Of a DNA stretch of 64,000 nucleotides, positions 20,002-31,176 are shown in pieces. The stretch comes from Exophiala sp. HKRS030 (Eukaryota > Ascomycota > Eurotiomycetes > Chaetothyriales > Herpotrichiellaceae), in assembly GCA_023897205.1 (NCBI GenBank), contig JAHWDD010000009.1:806001-870000 (forward strand). The letters run 5' to 3'. Under the pieces are notes generated by a model that was not told the DNA's origin, searched no databases, and saw only the letters and a program-made list of their open reading frames with translations. The position numbers and the translations under genes are program-made. The first letter of the stretch is position 1, and each line of letters opens with the position of its first letter.

Positions 20002-21909
20002 TCACCGCCTCAGCGCGCCACCACATTTACATTCACGAATTTGTCGTTTCAACTCGGCGTTTTCCTGAAGAAGTTTATAATTCTCCTCCTCGACACGCAT
20101 CAATTCAGCTTTGTAGTGTTCTAAGCTGGCAACGGACACGGCAGGTTTACCTACTTGGCCTGTGGGCAAGATACGAGCATCTGGGCTCGGACTTGGGGCA
20201 GATCGACTTGTTGTTGTCGACCCTGCGGTCAGTGGTCTCTTGACTACTGATCCTGCAGACAGACCTGAACTGGAGGTAAGAGGTCTATTTTCGTCGTTGC
20301 GTGAACTAGCCCTGGCTAAGTTGCTGACTTGCTCTGGGTCCTGCTCTGAGAGTATACCAGCAAGACCCGGTCGTGGAGTCTTCTGTCGACGGCTCAAGCT
20401 TCTTCCCAAGCTGGGAAACAGACGAGGAACGTCCCGTCCTTTAATGCTGCCTGTCAGAGCAGGTGCCTCTCTAATCGTACCATTCGACCGCGTCAATCCT
20501 GATAGCAGTTTTGTTGGTGAAAGACCCTTTCTGCGTGATTCGTGCTCAATGCGAAGAGAGTCCAGTATTGTTGAGGCGGCCGGTTCCATCTCGCATATTT
20601 CGGCAATAATCTTGCGAGCTTTCTCGAGGGTCTTGATTGCCACTGTGAAATTTGCAGGGACATGAGGAAGCATTGTGTCAATGTACAGGCCGTACCTAGA
20701 TATACGTTGTGCTGGCTCCATAAGCAGCGACGGTGCTTTTTGGATAGAGGTCGTGCCTTCCTTCAAAAATTGGTCCAGGTTAGAGGCCACTTGAGAATGA
20801 AGGTCAAGGTACTCTCTGTACGGCATTGGGAACTTAGGAAAGTGGTTGAGGAGCACTTTAGCAAAGCTGGAAATTCCCATTGGATCCTTCGCGGTCTGAA
20901 GGAGTTGTGGGTTCTGGGCCGCTCGGTCAAGGAATGTTAGAGCGGCATCCTCTGAGCTCTGGAGAACCGTCTCAATGTCATCTAGAAAAGCCAAATTCAG
21001 ATCCTTGATCTGATCCAGCAACGAAGGAAATTGTATCATGGCATTCACAGCTTTTTGGTTTCGGGACCCTTGCAGTTTTGAGCTCAATGACTTTTGCGTT
21101 CGGCCTTGGTTGGTAACAAGATCTATCAAATCCTGCAGCCTCGTGATGTATCTGTCCTCTGTGTCGACGAATTCACACATCTTGAAACGTAGTGACTCCA
21201 GCTGGTCTAGCGAATGCTTTGGTGCTTGTGAAACACTGCCTTTCCGGGTTCCCGGCGTAGCGGCTGATGGAGACCGCTTTGCAGGGCCGCTTGGCAACCT
21301 TCTTGAAGGAGTGAACATGTTGCCAACTCTACTGGTGCCACCATTATTGGCCTCCGAAGGCAAGAATGATGGCCTCGTCTTTCTGATCGACAGGCCAGGT
21401 TTGACTGGAGTCGGCGGTGTTGATGGCCGCTCTTTGGAAAAGGGTCTGAGTGCTTCAATGACTTCGTCGGCATTTAGAACCCTGCTCATTCTGCCAGTGA
21501 CTTGGGCCGCGTGTGTTTGACCCCATTTCAATGCTATGCCATGGTGCAAGTTTTCATCAGTAATGGCATTCTTGACCTCGGTTGGCACTTCAGAAAAATA
21601 TCGACAAAGAGCGAACGCAATACCACGAAACACATCGTCCCTCTGCTTATCTTCTGGTAGCTTGTGTACTGCGGAGTAATAGCTACTATTCGGAGCAACT
21701 GAGAAAGCACCATAGCTCTTGAAGCCGGCTGCGGAGAGGATCGTCGTGCGTATTCGTGAGGTCGAGGCCAACGAGCCCACAGCCTGTACAGGCCAGTAGA
21801 AGACAAGTATACGAGGGAGATAGGGAGGATCTTCGGCGTAGTAGACGGTCGGTATGTCTGATGGATTCAGGATGGCCGACAGAGCGGCCAGATTGCCTGA
21901 CTTGGACAT
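20002..21909 (-). CDS. Dbl-homology (DH) domain Rho guanine-nucleotide exchange factor-like protein
   Basis: A single 635-codon frame from an ATG (MSKSGNLAALSAIL). Residues 1-150 form a folded-looking N-terminal region with no domain I can name. Residues 155-225 are Pro/Ser-rich and basic. Residues of about 228-440 match a DH domain: CEFVDTEDRYITRLQDLIDLV resembles the first conserved helix, and LLMEPAQRISRYGLYIDTMLPH is the CR3 helix (consensus LLI.P.QRI.RY.LLL..LL) that contacts the GTPase. I see no PH domain behind it. A Ser-rich region follows, then a C-terminal leucine-zipper-like coiled coil (about 590-632) ending in KCGGALRR. Predicted role: nucleotide exchange on a Rho-family GTPase in polarity or septation. 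The target is unknown, and the lack of PH resembles some atypical fungal GEFs. Confidence 0.78.
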   Translation of the reverse strand: MSKSGNLAALSAILNPSDIPTVYYAEDPPYLPRILVFYWPVQAVGSLASTSRIRTTILSAAGFKSYGAFSVAPNSSYYSAVHKLPEDKQRDDVFRGIAFALCRYFSEVPTEVKNAITDENLHHGIALKWGQTHAAQVTGRMSRVLNADEVIEALRPFSKERPSTPPTPVKPGLSIRKTRPSFLPSEANNGGTSRVGNMFTPSRRLPSGPAKRSPSAATPGTRKGSVSQAPKHSLDQLESLRFKMCEFVDTEDRYITRLQDLIDLVTNQGRTQKSLSSKLQGSRNQKAVNAMIQFPSLLDQIKDLNLAFLDDIETVLQSSEDAALTFLDRAAQNPQLLQTAKDPMGISSFAKVLLNHFPKFPMPYREYLDLHSQVASNLDQFLKEGTTSIQKAPSLLMEPAQRISRYGLYIDTMLPHVPANFTVAIKTLEKARKIIAEICEMEPAASTILDSLRIEHESRRKGLSPTKLLSGLTRSNGTIREAPALTGSIKGRDVPRLFPSLGRSLSRRQKTPRPGLAGILSEQDPEQVSNLARASSRNDENRPLTSSSGLSAGSVVKRPLTAGSTTTSRSAPSPSPDARILPTGQVGKPAVSVASLEHYKAELMRVEEENYKLLQENAELKRQIRECKCGGALRR

Positions 21910-23591
21910 GGCTGATGGAATTCGCGATTAGGTCTGGGTCAAGGTGAAGCAGGAGAAGGCGCACAGACAATCATCGCCCGTGTGCGCAGGTATCAACGAA
22001 GACGAAAACCTGCAGTATAACCATACCAGCTACGTAACGCGCGAAAAGACGCGTTGTATGATATGCTACGATGCAATGGTATGTGTTTGAGCGTTCGGAA
22101 CACGAATGTGTTCTTGTGTTGATGGTTTTCCTAGTTGGGCGGCGGACAACGGCGATACATTGATCCGGTATCAAGTTAAAACAGGCGGCAGATTTCATCC
22201 TGCTTGTTCCTGGTACTTGATACTCATGCTCGAACAGTCTTTACATAGGTACTGTCTATGTTCATTCCCACAATCCTCAGTCTGGAGTTGCTCATATCTG
22301 GGTTCCAGCTTTGCGATGAGTTTTCGTCCTTGCTACTACTATTCTCTGGGGGGTGGATTCCTGTCCATTCGGCGACTTTCGTTCCCGACAATTACTGATC
22401 CTCGGAGGTCCGGGAGAAGCCTCTCTCCTGTGTGGTTCCTTTGGCTTGAATTTGATGAGGAACATAGACCTGTCAAGACACACCAAGGGAACGCTATCCC
22501 ACATGGCGGACCTTCGCTGCATGTTTACTATCCGATGCTTATCAACTATTTCCATTGGGCTTACTCCTGGTGCCTGATCGCGGCAGAGTCTCGAGGCTAG
22601 TCTGATACGCATGAACCACTCATCGCTCGTTCGCCTCCGGGATTTGCCCCCAGTATATCGCAACCGACTCGGAAGCAACTTGCGGGCATACAAAATCCAA
22701 GCAGAATTGACGATTTTACGATCTTGATGTTCTCAATATGTCAGCTTGGAGCCCTCGAAACAGCCGCGGAACCAGCCAGAAGACCGTCTCGGTCTAAGCT
22801 TCACATCCCCTCTTGCCGACCCCTCGTCAAGAGCGGAATCACAGCTGGAAATGGCCTCCTCCTCACCAGCCACGGACCAACTGTGCCTCGTGTTCATGAC
22901 CCGTTCGACAAGCTGAACCTCATAGTGGATGTTTGGTTCTCGCTATCACTCGTCGACTTTTTTTGTTGTCGTCATTGTCAGCATTACATTCTCCATTTCT
23001 CCCCACACATTCTTTTCGATGGCCTGACTATCCCCTGTCATGAGAACTGGTGTGGTCTTTCGACTGGCTTATTCTTTGATGGCGGCGCCCCTGATCTTGT
23101 TTGTCCATGGCAGAATCTAACTTTTGAAATCTCCTGAAGTGCAGGATGTTGACAGATCATGCGTCTATACTCGTACCCCTTCACACGTCAATATCTGGAC
23201 CATCCCGAACACGGATGCGTGGGATGCTCCACAACGACTCCCGCTCAGACCAAATCGATGACAGATTGTTGGCCTACAGGTCCGATGAGCCAAAGCTCAG
23301 TAACCACCTTTTTTGCTCTGTAACTATTTATGAAGTGTGATGCTTTATTACCTCAGCCACTTTCCCGGCGGAGCAATTGAAATATACCGAGTTGATTAGC
23401 ATACAACAATTGCCTTGCCTGGTCAAAGGTAAAGTGGAGTCGGAGACCTTCTGTATTTCGTCCGAACCCTTTGCATGACCACTTACCTCGTCAACGCATA
23501 TATCACAACCAGGTCTTGCCCTGCTCCATCTGAGTTGCCCTCTATTTCGTGAAAAACGCCCAAAATCCTTACGCAAAGAACACTTGCCACT
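21910..23591. other. Intergenic region upstream of egt1
   Basis: 1.7 kb between divergent starts of the RhoGEF gene (-) and egt1 (+). Frames at 22106-22600 and 22724-23137 are 137-164 codons long but Cys/His/Ser-rich in a random-looking way, match nothing, and are overlapped by frames on the other strand. I treat the region as promoter and spacer. Confidence 0.5.
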
Positions 23592-26501
23592 ATGGGGTCC
23601 TTTGATCCTGCCGGGGTGCCAATCTTCGATATTCGCTCAGACAAGTCGGATCAGTCTCTTTTGGAGACGCTTAGTCGCTCGTTGAATCCTGTCGATGGAC
23701 AGCCCCGCACATTTCCGACGTTGTTGCTATATGACGGTATAGAGGTTCTGGCTGTGTGAGACAAGTACTAAACAATCGCAGAAAAGGGATTGAAACTGTT
23801 TGAGGAGATCACCTATGTGGATGAATATTACCTCACCAACGCTGAGATCGAGGCCCTGACTAGACATGCCAATGCCATTGCCTCACGAATTCCAGCAAAT
23901 TCTCGTCTGGTCGAACTTGGAAGCGGGTACGAGCGTCCCCAAGTCACATTTCGCACACTGCAGTATTGATCAATAAACAGAAACCTCCGGAAGATCGATA
24001 TCTTACTCAGAGCATTCGAGAAGGCTCAAAAGTCCGTAGAATACTACGCGCTAGACCTTTCTCTGTCAGAGCTCAAGCGGACATTTTCCGAACTCGATAT
24101 CACCGCGTACCAATATGTCACCTTTCGTGCCTTGCATGGCACATACGACGACGCTCTCGACTGGCTGAAGAAGGTTCGGAAGGATGACCGGAGCACCTGT
24201 GTAATGACTATGGGATCATCAATTGGCAATTTCACGCGCGAGAGCGCTGCTCGATTTCTTGCCAATTTCAAAGCAGCGCTTACTTCCTCGGATTTTATTC
24301 TTGTAGGAGTTGATGGATGTCAGCAGCCAGACCGCGTTTACCGAGCCTATAACGACACTCCGAAAGTGACGGAGAAGTTTTACCGCAATGGCCTATCACA
24401 TGCCAATGCTATCCTTGGCTATGATGCATTCAAACAAGACGAATGGCAGATCGAGGGACTCTACGATGAAAAGCTCAACAAGCATCAGGCTTCGTATGTT
24501 GCTCTGACAGACATCAACACCGGAAATTTCTCTTTCAGAAAAGGCGAAAAGATACATTTGGAAGACGCATTCAAATATTCCGTGGCAGAAAGTGATGAAA
24601 TGTTCCACCGGGCTGGACTGATTCCGCAAATGGCGTACAGCAACAGCACCAATGACTATTGTGAGGCATGATGAGGGGATATTCCAGGGCCTTTGCTAAT
24701 GCCTTGCAGTCCTTCATCTTCTCACACCTGCCACAATAAATTTTCCTACAGAGCCTACAGAATTTGCAGCGAGCCCTGTGCCGACCTCGAATGATTGGCA
24801 ACAGCTATGGGCTGCATGGGATATAGTCACCAAATCCATGGTTCCAAGAGATGAGCTTTTGAATAAACCCATCAAATTACGAAATGACTTGATCTTCTAC
24901 TTGGGCCATATTCCCACCTTTGCAGGTGAGTACATACTTCGTACTCCTCCTTCTTGGATATTAAGATTGCACCATAGATATTCATGTCACCAAGGCTACA
25001 GCTGGAAAGCCGACCGATCCTGCGTCTTATTGGTCAATCTTCGAGCGAGGCATCGATCCTGGTAAGTCTTATGGCTCATTCATACACGAGTCAGTTTCTG
25101 ACCATTGCCATAGACGTTGATAACCCTGAAGTGTGCCATGACCATAGTGAAGTCCCTGACTCATGGCCACCACTTGAGGATATCCTCAGCTACCAGAACC
25201 GGGTACGGTCTCGCATCACAGAAAAAATAAGCAATGGTGATGCTTTTTCTGACCGCAAACTCGGCCGGGCTCTTTGGCTAGCCTACGAGCATGAAGCGAT
25301 GCACCTGGAAACATTTCTTTACATGCTCCTCCAGTCTGAGCGTGTTCTACCACCACCGGGCAAAGGTGTCCCCGATTTCAAGGCTCTTGCAGCAGAAGCT
25401 CGTGCACACCGTGTTCCGAACAAATGGCACAAGATTCCTACCACCAAGGTCAAGATCGGTCTCGACGATGCCGAAAATGACGACGGCCCAGATAGGTACT
25501 TTGGCTGGGATAACGAGCGCCCCTCGCGTACCGTCCAGGTCTACGAATTCGAAGCTCAGGCCAGGCCGATCAGTAATGGCGAATATGCTCGCTTCCTTGA
25601 AGCCACGAAGCAAGACACGCTTCCCGCATCATGGACCGTCTCCCCGGCATCCGACTCGCACTCCAACGGCACGAACGGCGTGATCAACGGCAACGACATT
25701 GCAAATCTCGATACTGCTAGCCCATCTTGGATCCGAGGGAAATCCGTCCGCACCGTGTATGGTCTCATTCCACTCCAATATGCACTCGACTGGCCCATCA
25801 TGGCATCGTACAATGAACTTGCAGCTTATGCAGAGTGGTCCGACGGACGAATTCCGACCATGGAAGAGGCGCGAAGTCTTTACAAATATGCCCACGATCA
25901 GCAAGACAGTACCATGGAGAAGGTTCCGAGTAAATTGATCTCGGCGGTGAACGGGTAAGAACATCACTGTCATTCCTCCTTCCGCCTGTTTTCAGGGCCA
26001 CCTCTGTACTGACTTTGGAATTCAAATCTTAGACACCTCTCGAACGAAGGTGTCGAGGAAACACCACCACACAACCCTTCGCTCCCCACTGGCGGCGCTG
26101 CCTCGAACGGCAGTGCTGCACCAAACGACCGACACACCAACAATCTCGACCCGAACGACCTCTTCATCCCGTTGACGGACACCCAAAACGTCGCCTTCCG
26201 CCACTTCCACCCGACTCCCATCACCGGCCACGACGGGCTCCGCGGCCAATCCGACGTCGGCGGGCTCTGGGAATGGACCAGCACGACCCTCGCCCCCCAC
26301 CAAGGGTTTTCCGCCATGAAGCTGTACCCGGGGTACACGGCCGACTTTTTCGACGACAAGCACAACGTCTGTCTGGGCGGGAGTTGGGCCACCGTCCCTC
26401 GCATCGCCCTGAGAAAGACCTTTGTCAATTGGTACCAGAGGAACTATCCCTTTGTCTGGTGTACGGCCAGACTCGTCAGGGATGTGTCTATCACCACTTG
26501 A
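23592..26501 (+). CDS. egt1: Ergothioneine biosynthesis protein 1 (EgtD-EgtB fusion)
   Basis: Seven exons: 23592-23736, 23782-23926, 23981-24660, 24710-24925, 24978-25061, 25114-25954 and 26033-26501, encoding 859 aa with all phases consistent. The N-terminal half (about 1-330) is the SAM-dependent histidine methyltransferase (EgtD-like): start of the fold at LFEEITYVDEYYLTNAE, SAM-site VELGSGN, then YYALDLS and TMGSSIGNFTR. The middle (about 360-520) is a DinB-like region with the iron-binding HxxxHxE in EHEAMHLE. The C-terminal part is the formylglycine-generating-enzyme-like sulfoxide synthase fold (FRHFHPTPI, VGGLWEWTSTTL, VCLGGSWAT, RNYPFVW). Known reaction: histidine to hercynine by triple methylation, then oxidative C-S bond formation with cysteine. 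The lyase Egt2 that finishes the pathway is not in this window. Length is like fungal Egt1/EgtA. Confidence 0.96.
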
Positions 26502-28057
26502 TAATACCTTGGTGAACAAGTCCGACATTCGATTTCGTCCAGACCTGCCAGAGGTCTTGACTCAAGAGCCCTCCATGAGTCGGATGGGACAACGGGACAG
26601 GAGACCACAAGAGACATGCACATGAACAAGGAAATTGGAAATTGAAACTGAGGATGGAATTTCAGGGTTTAATTCGAAAGCAACAAAGTTTCTACGACCC
26701 ATCTCTCAACTCTTTCACAATCAACTATTTTTTTTTCTCGAATGAAACCCCATTTTCCATCTACCTATTGTACTGTATTGTACTGTAGGTACGTTGGGAG
26801 GGCATTATGGGGGACAAGTAAGGTGGAAACATATCAACATCACACACTCTTTTTGGAAACATGCAAACATAATTGGCAAAAATGTCGCTATCCATATGCA
26901 GTAACGAAAATTCATGATTGATCCTTTTGAACCCGTCTTTTTTGGAATTGATTCAGCCTCTCTCTCATAGGTCAGCCTCAAGAATCGTTTGCTATTCCTC
27001 GACTATATATGAATTTGGTCCGGTCGTCGCGGATCCACCAGATCGATCGCCAACCCTCGTGCTTCGTTGTATGGATATCTGAATCCTGACCGAAATGCGG
27101 GCATGCAGTATGTTTTGCTCCGTACATAAGTCTAGTTACACATTACAAGCAAAGAACGAGCAAATAGGTAGGCTTCATCATCATACACGTTTGATTCCGA
27201 CATGTTCACTGCCTCGTGATAACCTGTCTTTAACACGACCCTTGTTCATCGGTGAGTCGTTTTATCCTGGCTGAGGGACCTGGCTACTCCGACCCTCAAT
27301 CGTGGCCAGATTCGTCGTCAGACTGTTTCGCTTGCGGCAAGCTGCAGAAGAAAAAGGGGGAACCAGCAAAAGCCACCACTACACTTTTACGGCGAGAGCG
27401 GGTTTCGATCAGGTCGAACATATAGTCTCCGAAGAAACATCCTTTGTCCACCTATCCAAACCATACCGACAAGTGGTGAAATCTTCCCCTTGGGTGGTGT
27501 CTCGACTCAAAACCTGAATGTGATCAAGATGTCTTCAACTTCTTTGTCGATTGTCTTGGACAGACATTGCTTCATTCATTCACCAGAGCACTTTGTTAGG
27601 GTGGTGAACTCATTGCCCACAAACGATACCCTGTCGATCTGTATTGATGATGACACGCCTGTAAGATCTGAACGCCTCTGCATTCTTTCCGTCAATATAT
27701 GTACCACTCGAAGTGGCGTTGGTGATCGGCACACACAGTTTGTGAAGACTGACAGAAACACGGCATCGAAACGCGGCCGCGTGTTTTGTAAAAGTTCACT
27801 GTCTCCAGGAGCTTCTCACTGCAACTGAGATACGGCAGCAGTGGTATTCACTGAGGAGCAAGGTTTAACCAAGTAGCACAAGAGCTGGATTGATCATCGG
27901 CGCGTCTGACACACAACAGAGGATCGCTTCGGGAAGCTCTTAATCGCCTTGACCACCAGTCTCTATGCCTGATATCCAGTCTGCGTTTGCCTTGTGTCGA
28001 AGATCATCCCGAGCAATATAAGAGCCACAAAAAGATACATCACGACGTGAGACAGAC
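26502..28057. other. Intergenic region downstream of egt1
   Basis: 1.55 kb with no supportable gene. It has T-rich runs near 26728-26742 and a 10-bp direct repeat (ATTGTACTGT-type words) at 26766-26790. Frames at 27302-27517 and 27490-27828 lack good starts, splice partners or family resemblance. Confidence 0.5.
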
Positions 28058-29402
28058 ATGGATCCTTCGATTCCGAACAGCCCTTTCCGATGGGAGACAG
28101 CGTCTGGTCTTGGTGAGTTGCCCCCTGAGGTTTCAATGGGAGAGGAACTGACCTAAGAAATCCAAACAGAGCACAGTTGCTGGAGCTGCTCGATGAAAAT
28201 GAGCAACCCAAATGCACGTCAGACTTGCTATGGCGTTCATTCAATCCCGTGCTATCGCTACCACCAAACAATGCATGCAATCGGGGCTAGCCACAAGTGC
28301 GCAACTTGTGTTTCAACAGATGAATACCACCACAAAAGGCATAGAACGGTATGTAGCCTCCCGACGCTTGGATGCCTCTGCGTTGCTGCGAATCAAACTG
28401 ACTGTCCAGTACCAGATTACAGAGCTTGTGGTTGCCTACCGACAGGCTAGCGGAGAAGATCCCACAGGACTTGCCAATGAGATCGAACGCCTGAGACTCG
28501 AGAATGCCCCCGAACACCCCTACATTCAACAATTTGACGAATTGGCCTGGGAACATGGAGAAGAGGAGACCACTGAAGAGGACAACGTCAGGGCCAATGA
28601 AGGAGACGAGGAAGAAAGGCGCAACTGGACTGACCCAGACCTAGACATCCTTTCGGAGACTGTCGCAAGTACAAGCACCACCGGTGACAATGACGGCAAT
28701 CAGCAAAGGAAGCAGAGCAAGAGTGAGATCCGTGCTGCCAAAAAGGCTGTCAAAGCTGAAAGGTCCCGGGCGAAGGCTGCCAAAAACCAAAGGAGGCAGT
28801 CCGTCCCAGTCCGCAGTGAGGATATCGAAGCTGTCGCGCGTGTCTTGCATGGTGAACATGCTGCAGAAGCTGCTGCCACTCATCCTCTTGCCACAGATAA
28901 GACAGTCGAGGATGTGATCAACAGGAACAGAAGCTTCGTGGCGAGCATTGAGGCACACAAGAAGCTGCTCCTATACAGCGTAGCTCGAAATCGCAAGATT
29001 GGGCGACAAAGGCAGAAGCCCAGCGGCAACGGGGTCAGGCACAAAAGAAGCGATTCGGAACAGTCTGAGGAGAAGGATGCTGAGATGAACGACCTCGTCA
29101 CTGCCGTTTTGACCAATCTAGGCATCGTTCCTGCGCATATCAGTCATGGTGGCGCCGGATCTGGCTCGAAGAAAGAGAAAGAAAACAAGGGCGCCATCGA
29201 TGCAGGTGCGCCTGTCTCGGCAATCATTGTCAATTTGAAAAAGGAGATCAAAGAAGATCTCAAGACATTCGAACACGAGCAAAGGGAAGTCTGCATCAGG
29301 GCGGGCGGGTTTTGGAGGTACGTGGGCAGCAGAGTGTTTGAAAGAATGACAAAAATTGCCCAAGAGGTGGATTGGAAGACAGGAAGAAAATTGAAGGAGT
29401 AG
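28058..29402 (+). CDS. Uncharacterised basic/acidic coiled-coil-like protein
   Basis: Best model has three exons: 28058-28112, 28172-28248 and 28320-29402, giving 404 aa. The acceptor of intron 1 at CAGAG|C is needed to keep frame. Intron 2 (71 nt) ends in TTGTGTTTCAACAG and joins WRSFNP to MNTTTKG. The spliced N-terminus begins MDPSIPNSPFRWETASGLAQ. The body is hydrophilic: an acidic stretch around residues 130-160, then an Ala/Lys/Arg-rich helix (SEIRAAKKAVKAERSRAKAA) like a nuclear signal. The C-terminal domain (about 300-404) looks folded, with KEIKEDLKTFEHEQREV and GGFWRYVGSRVFERMT. I do not recognise the family. Coding is well supported for exon 3; the two upstream exons are inferred from splice signals. 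Confidence 0.68.
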
Positions 29403-30089
29403 AGGAGCTGGCGGCGGCCAATGTGTGAAGTGAGTAGAGTGCCTAGGCAGGGCGTCCTCTTGACTGATATTCTGGGTATGAACAAGATGATTGTGTAGCG
29501 TGAAATTGCCTCTTTCTGATTTATTCTCATTTCCGACTTGGCAATGACGCCTTCCTCGTGCCTGTATCATTGTCGTACTGCTGTTGATATCTCGATGTTC
29601 CCGTGTGCAATGTATTTCTCGCTGTGCTGGACGCTGCAGCCTCTCCATAACGAAGGAAACAAATTCCTGTGACGGACACCCGAAAGCCATCGTCAAGATC
29701 CGGTCTACCTGTCGATACCCTCTTTCATCTTAGAAATGTGACGAGGTCGGCACTTTGGGTATCTCTGATGCGAAGCTTGGGCCGATGAAGTAGTCCTGAC
29801 CTGCCGCAATACAATCTTCGACTGAATGGTCGTGGTGGCGGGTTTTGTCTTGTTTAGAAAGTCTGGAGAAGCCGGAGTTACGTTGTCGTATCCTTATTGA
29901 CATAGCTATCCTTGTTTGGATTCCTGATGATGGCCATGCTTTCTGTGTGGTCCAGTCACACACCATTTCGACTTCATGAACCCTCTGCGTAGACCTCTAA
30001 TACGTCCAGACTTCGATCGAGTGTTGCACCAAATCCGATCACAGACCATATTGTTGTATTTTCATACTGTTCAGCATGGTTTATTCGCT
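29403..30089. other. Convergent 3' intergenic region
   Basis: About 690 bp between two stops (404-aa gene on +, 155-aa gene on -). It contains only short overlapping frames on the minus strand that are shadows or noise. It presumably contains both 3' ends. Confidence 0.45.
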
Positions 30090-30557
30090 TCAGCGCTTCT
30101 GATCCATAACGGTAACAACTGTTTTGTCTTCGAATCCTAATAATCGCCCTAACATGCCAGTAGGCTTAGGGACAGGGCATTCCCGTGCTTCTCTATCGGC
30201 TTTCTCCAGTATTTCTGCTTCTCTCTGAAGTTCTCTGAATAATGCAGCTTCCTCTTCTAGGTTCTTATGGTCGGCGAGACCTTTCCGTGCTGCTCTGGGT
30301 TGAGCCTGGATAGTTGTGCTCTTGAGGTCTGAGATCTGGTCTGCTGATGGAGCGGGTTGCCCAGTCACTTGTTGCCGCCTGACTCTCCGAACTGGTTTTC
30401 CATCTTCATCGAATTGGATTTCGGTGTCTGCGTACCCTCTTCGCGGCCGGGGGCAAGGAAAGAGATGTGGGATGCCAACAACAACGAAGGAAGCGAGCAG
30501 AGTACCGGCAAATAGTGTGGATGTAGCTGTTGAGCGAGGGTGTAAGTGTGGAGGCAT
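30090..30557 (-). CDS. Small single-pass membrane protein, unknown function
   Basis: A 155-codon intronless frame from an ATG. An N-terminal Pro/His/Arg segment (MPPHLHPRSTATS) precedes a hydrophobic helix at about residues 15-33 (LFAGTLLASFVVVGIPHLF). Then comes a hydrophilic body with an Arg cluster (RRVRRQQ) and a charged helix (EEEAALFRELQREAEILEKA). The C-terminal motif is ECPVPKPTGMLGRLLGF. The basic start plus helix could direct it to mitochondria or the ER. From memory, short fungal proteins with this MPPH..HPR start and CPVPKP..G..G..LGF end exist without assigned function, so it is probably a conserved gene. It is divergent from ppg1. Confidence 0.68.
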   Translation of the reverse strand: MPPHLHPRSTATSTLFAGTLLASFVVVGIPHLFPCPRPRRGYADTEIQFDEDGKPVRRVRRQQVTGQPAPSADQISDLKSTTIQAQPRAARKGLADHKNLEEEAALFRELQREAEILEKADREARECPVPKPTGMLGRLLGFEDKTVVTVMDQKR

Positions 30558-31176
30558 CTTGAGCGAGAACCGTATGGCCGGTTCTCAACGGAGCCAGTGG
30601 TGTGAGAGGAATTTTGTGTCAGGACCAGAACATTGAGGTTGTACTGGGAGAGCTTGAGTGTGAAAGACAATCACTCGACGCGGAGCCCTGTAAGAAGAAT
30701 AGCCCTCTTTGACAGGGTGAAAGACCTGGGACGGGACGGAGGTGAAGAAGCCAAAGCCTTGAGCTTGACTCTACTTTGAGGCTGTTGATCTCGGGGAGCT
30801 TCACGAGCCTAGAATTAATCGCACGGACATTGGTTGGTGGCAGGATCTAATCTTATCTCATCTGTCTGCGCTTTTTCCATCTCCGCGACTCTGGCCAGCA
30901 CCGCAGCGCAACTCTTACCACATCATTGCAACATCGATTCTCTCATATCCAACACCGAGACGTTTACCTCCTTGACGACTGGCTAGAGCATTCATACACC
31001 ACTAGAGATCTTACCGCAAGGGCCATACCATATCTCGTCCACTTGCGAACTCTCGGTCTTGATCAAGCAGGTCTCGTGCAAATTCGCCCGCCACTATCAT
31101 TACCACAAAGCTGGCATAAGACCCAATCGCCCACACTCATGAAGAGGAATTCGAGGTGGCACGCTTTGGCTCTGCG
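30558..31176. promoter_or_regulatory. Divergent promoter region, 155-aa gene / ppg1
   Basis: About 620 bp between divergent starts. I see no named element. The frame at 30926-31180 (+) runs into the ppg1 start and is likely 5' leader. Confidence 0.35.

Noticed and set aside
22106..23137. Frames of 164 and 137 codons between the RhoGEF and egt1 genes
   Set aside because: Random-looking composition, no domain, overlapped by opposite-strand frames, no splice partners.
27302..27828. Two plus-strand frames downstream of egt1
   Set aside because: No resemblance to proteins and poor start contexts.
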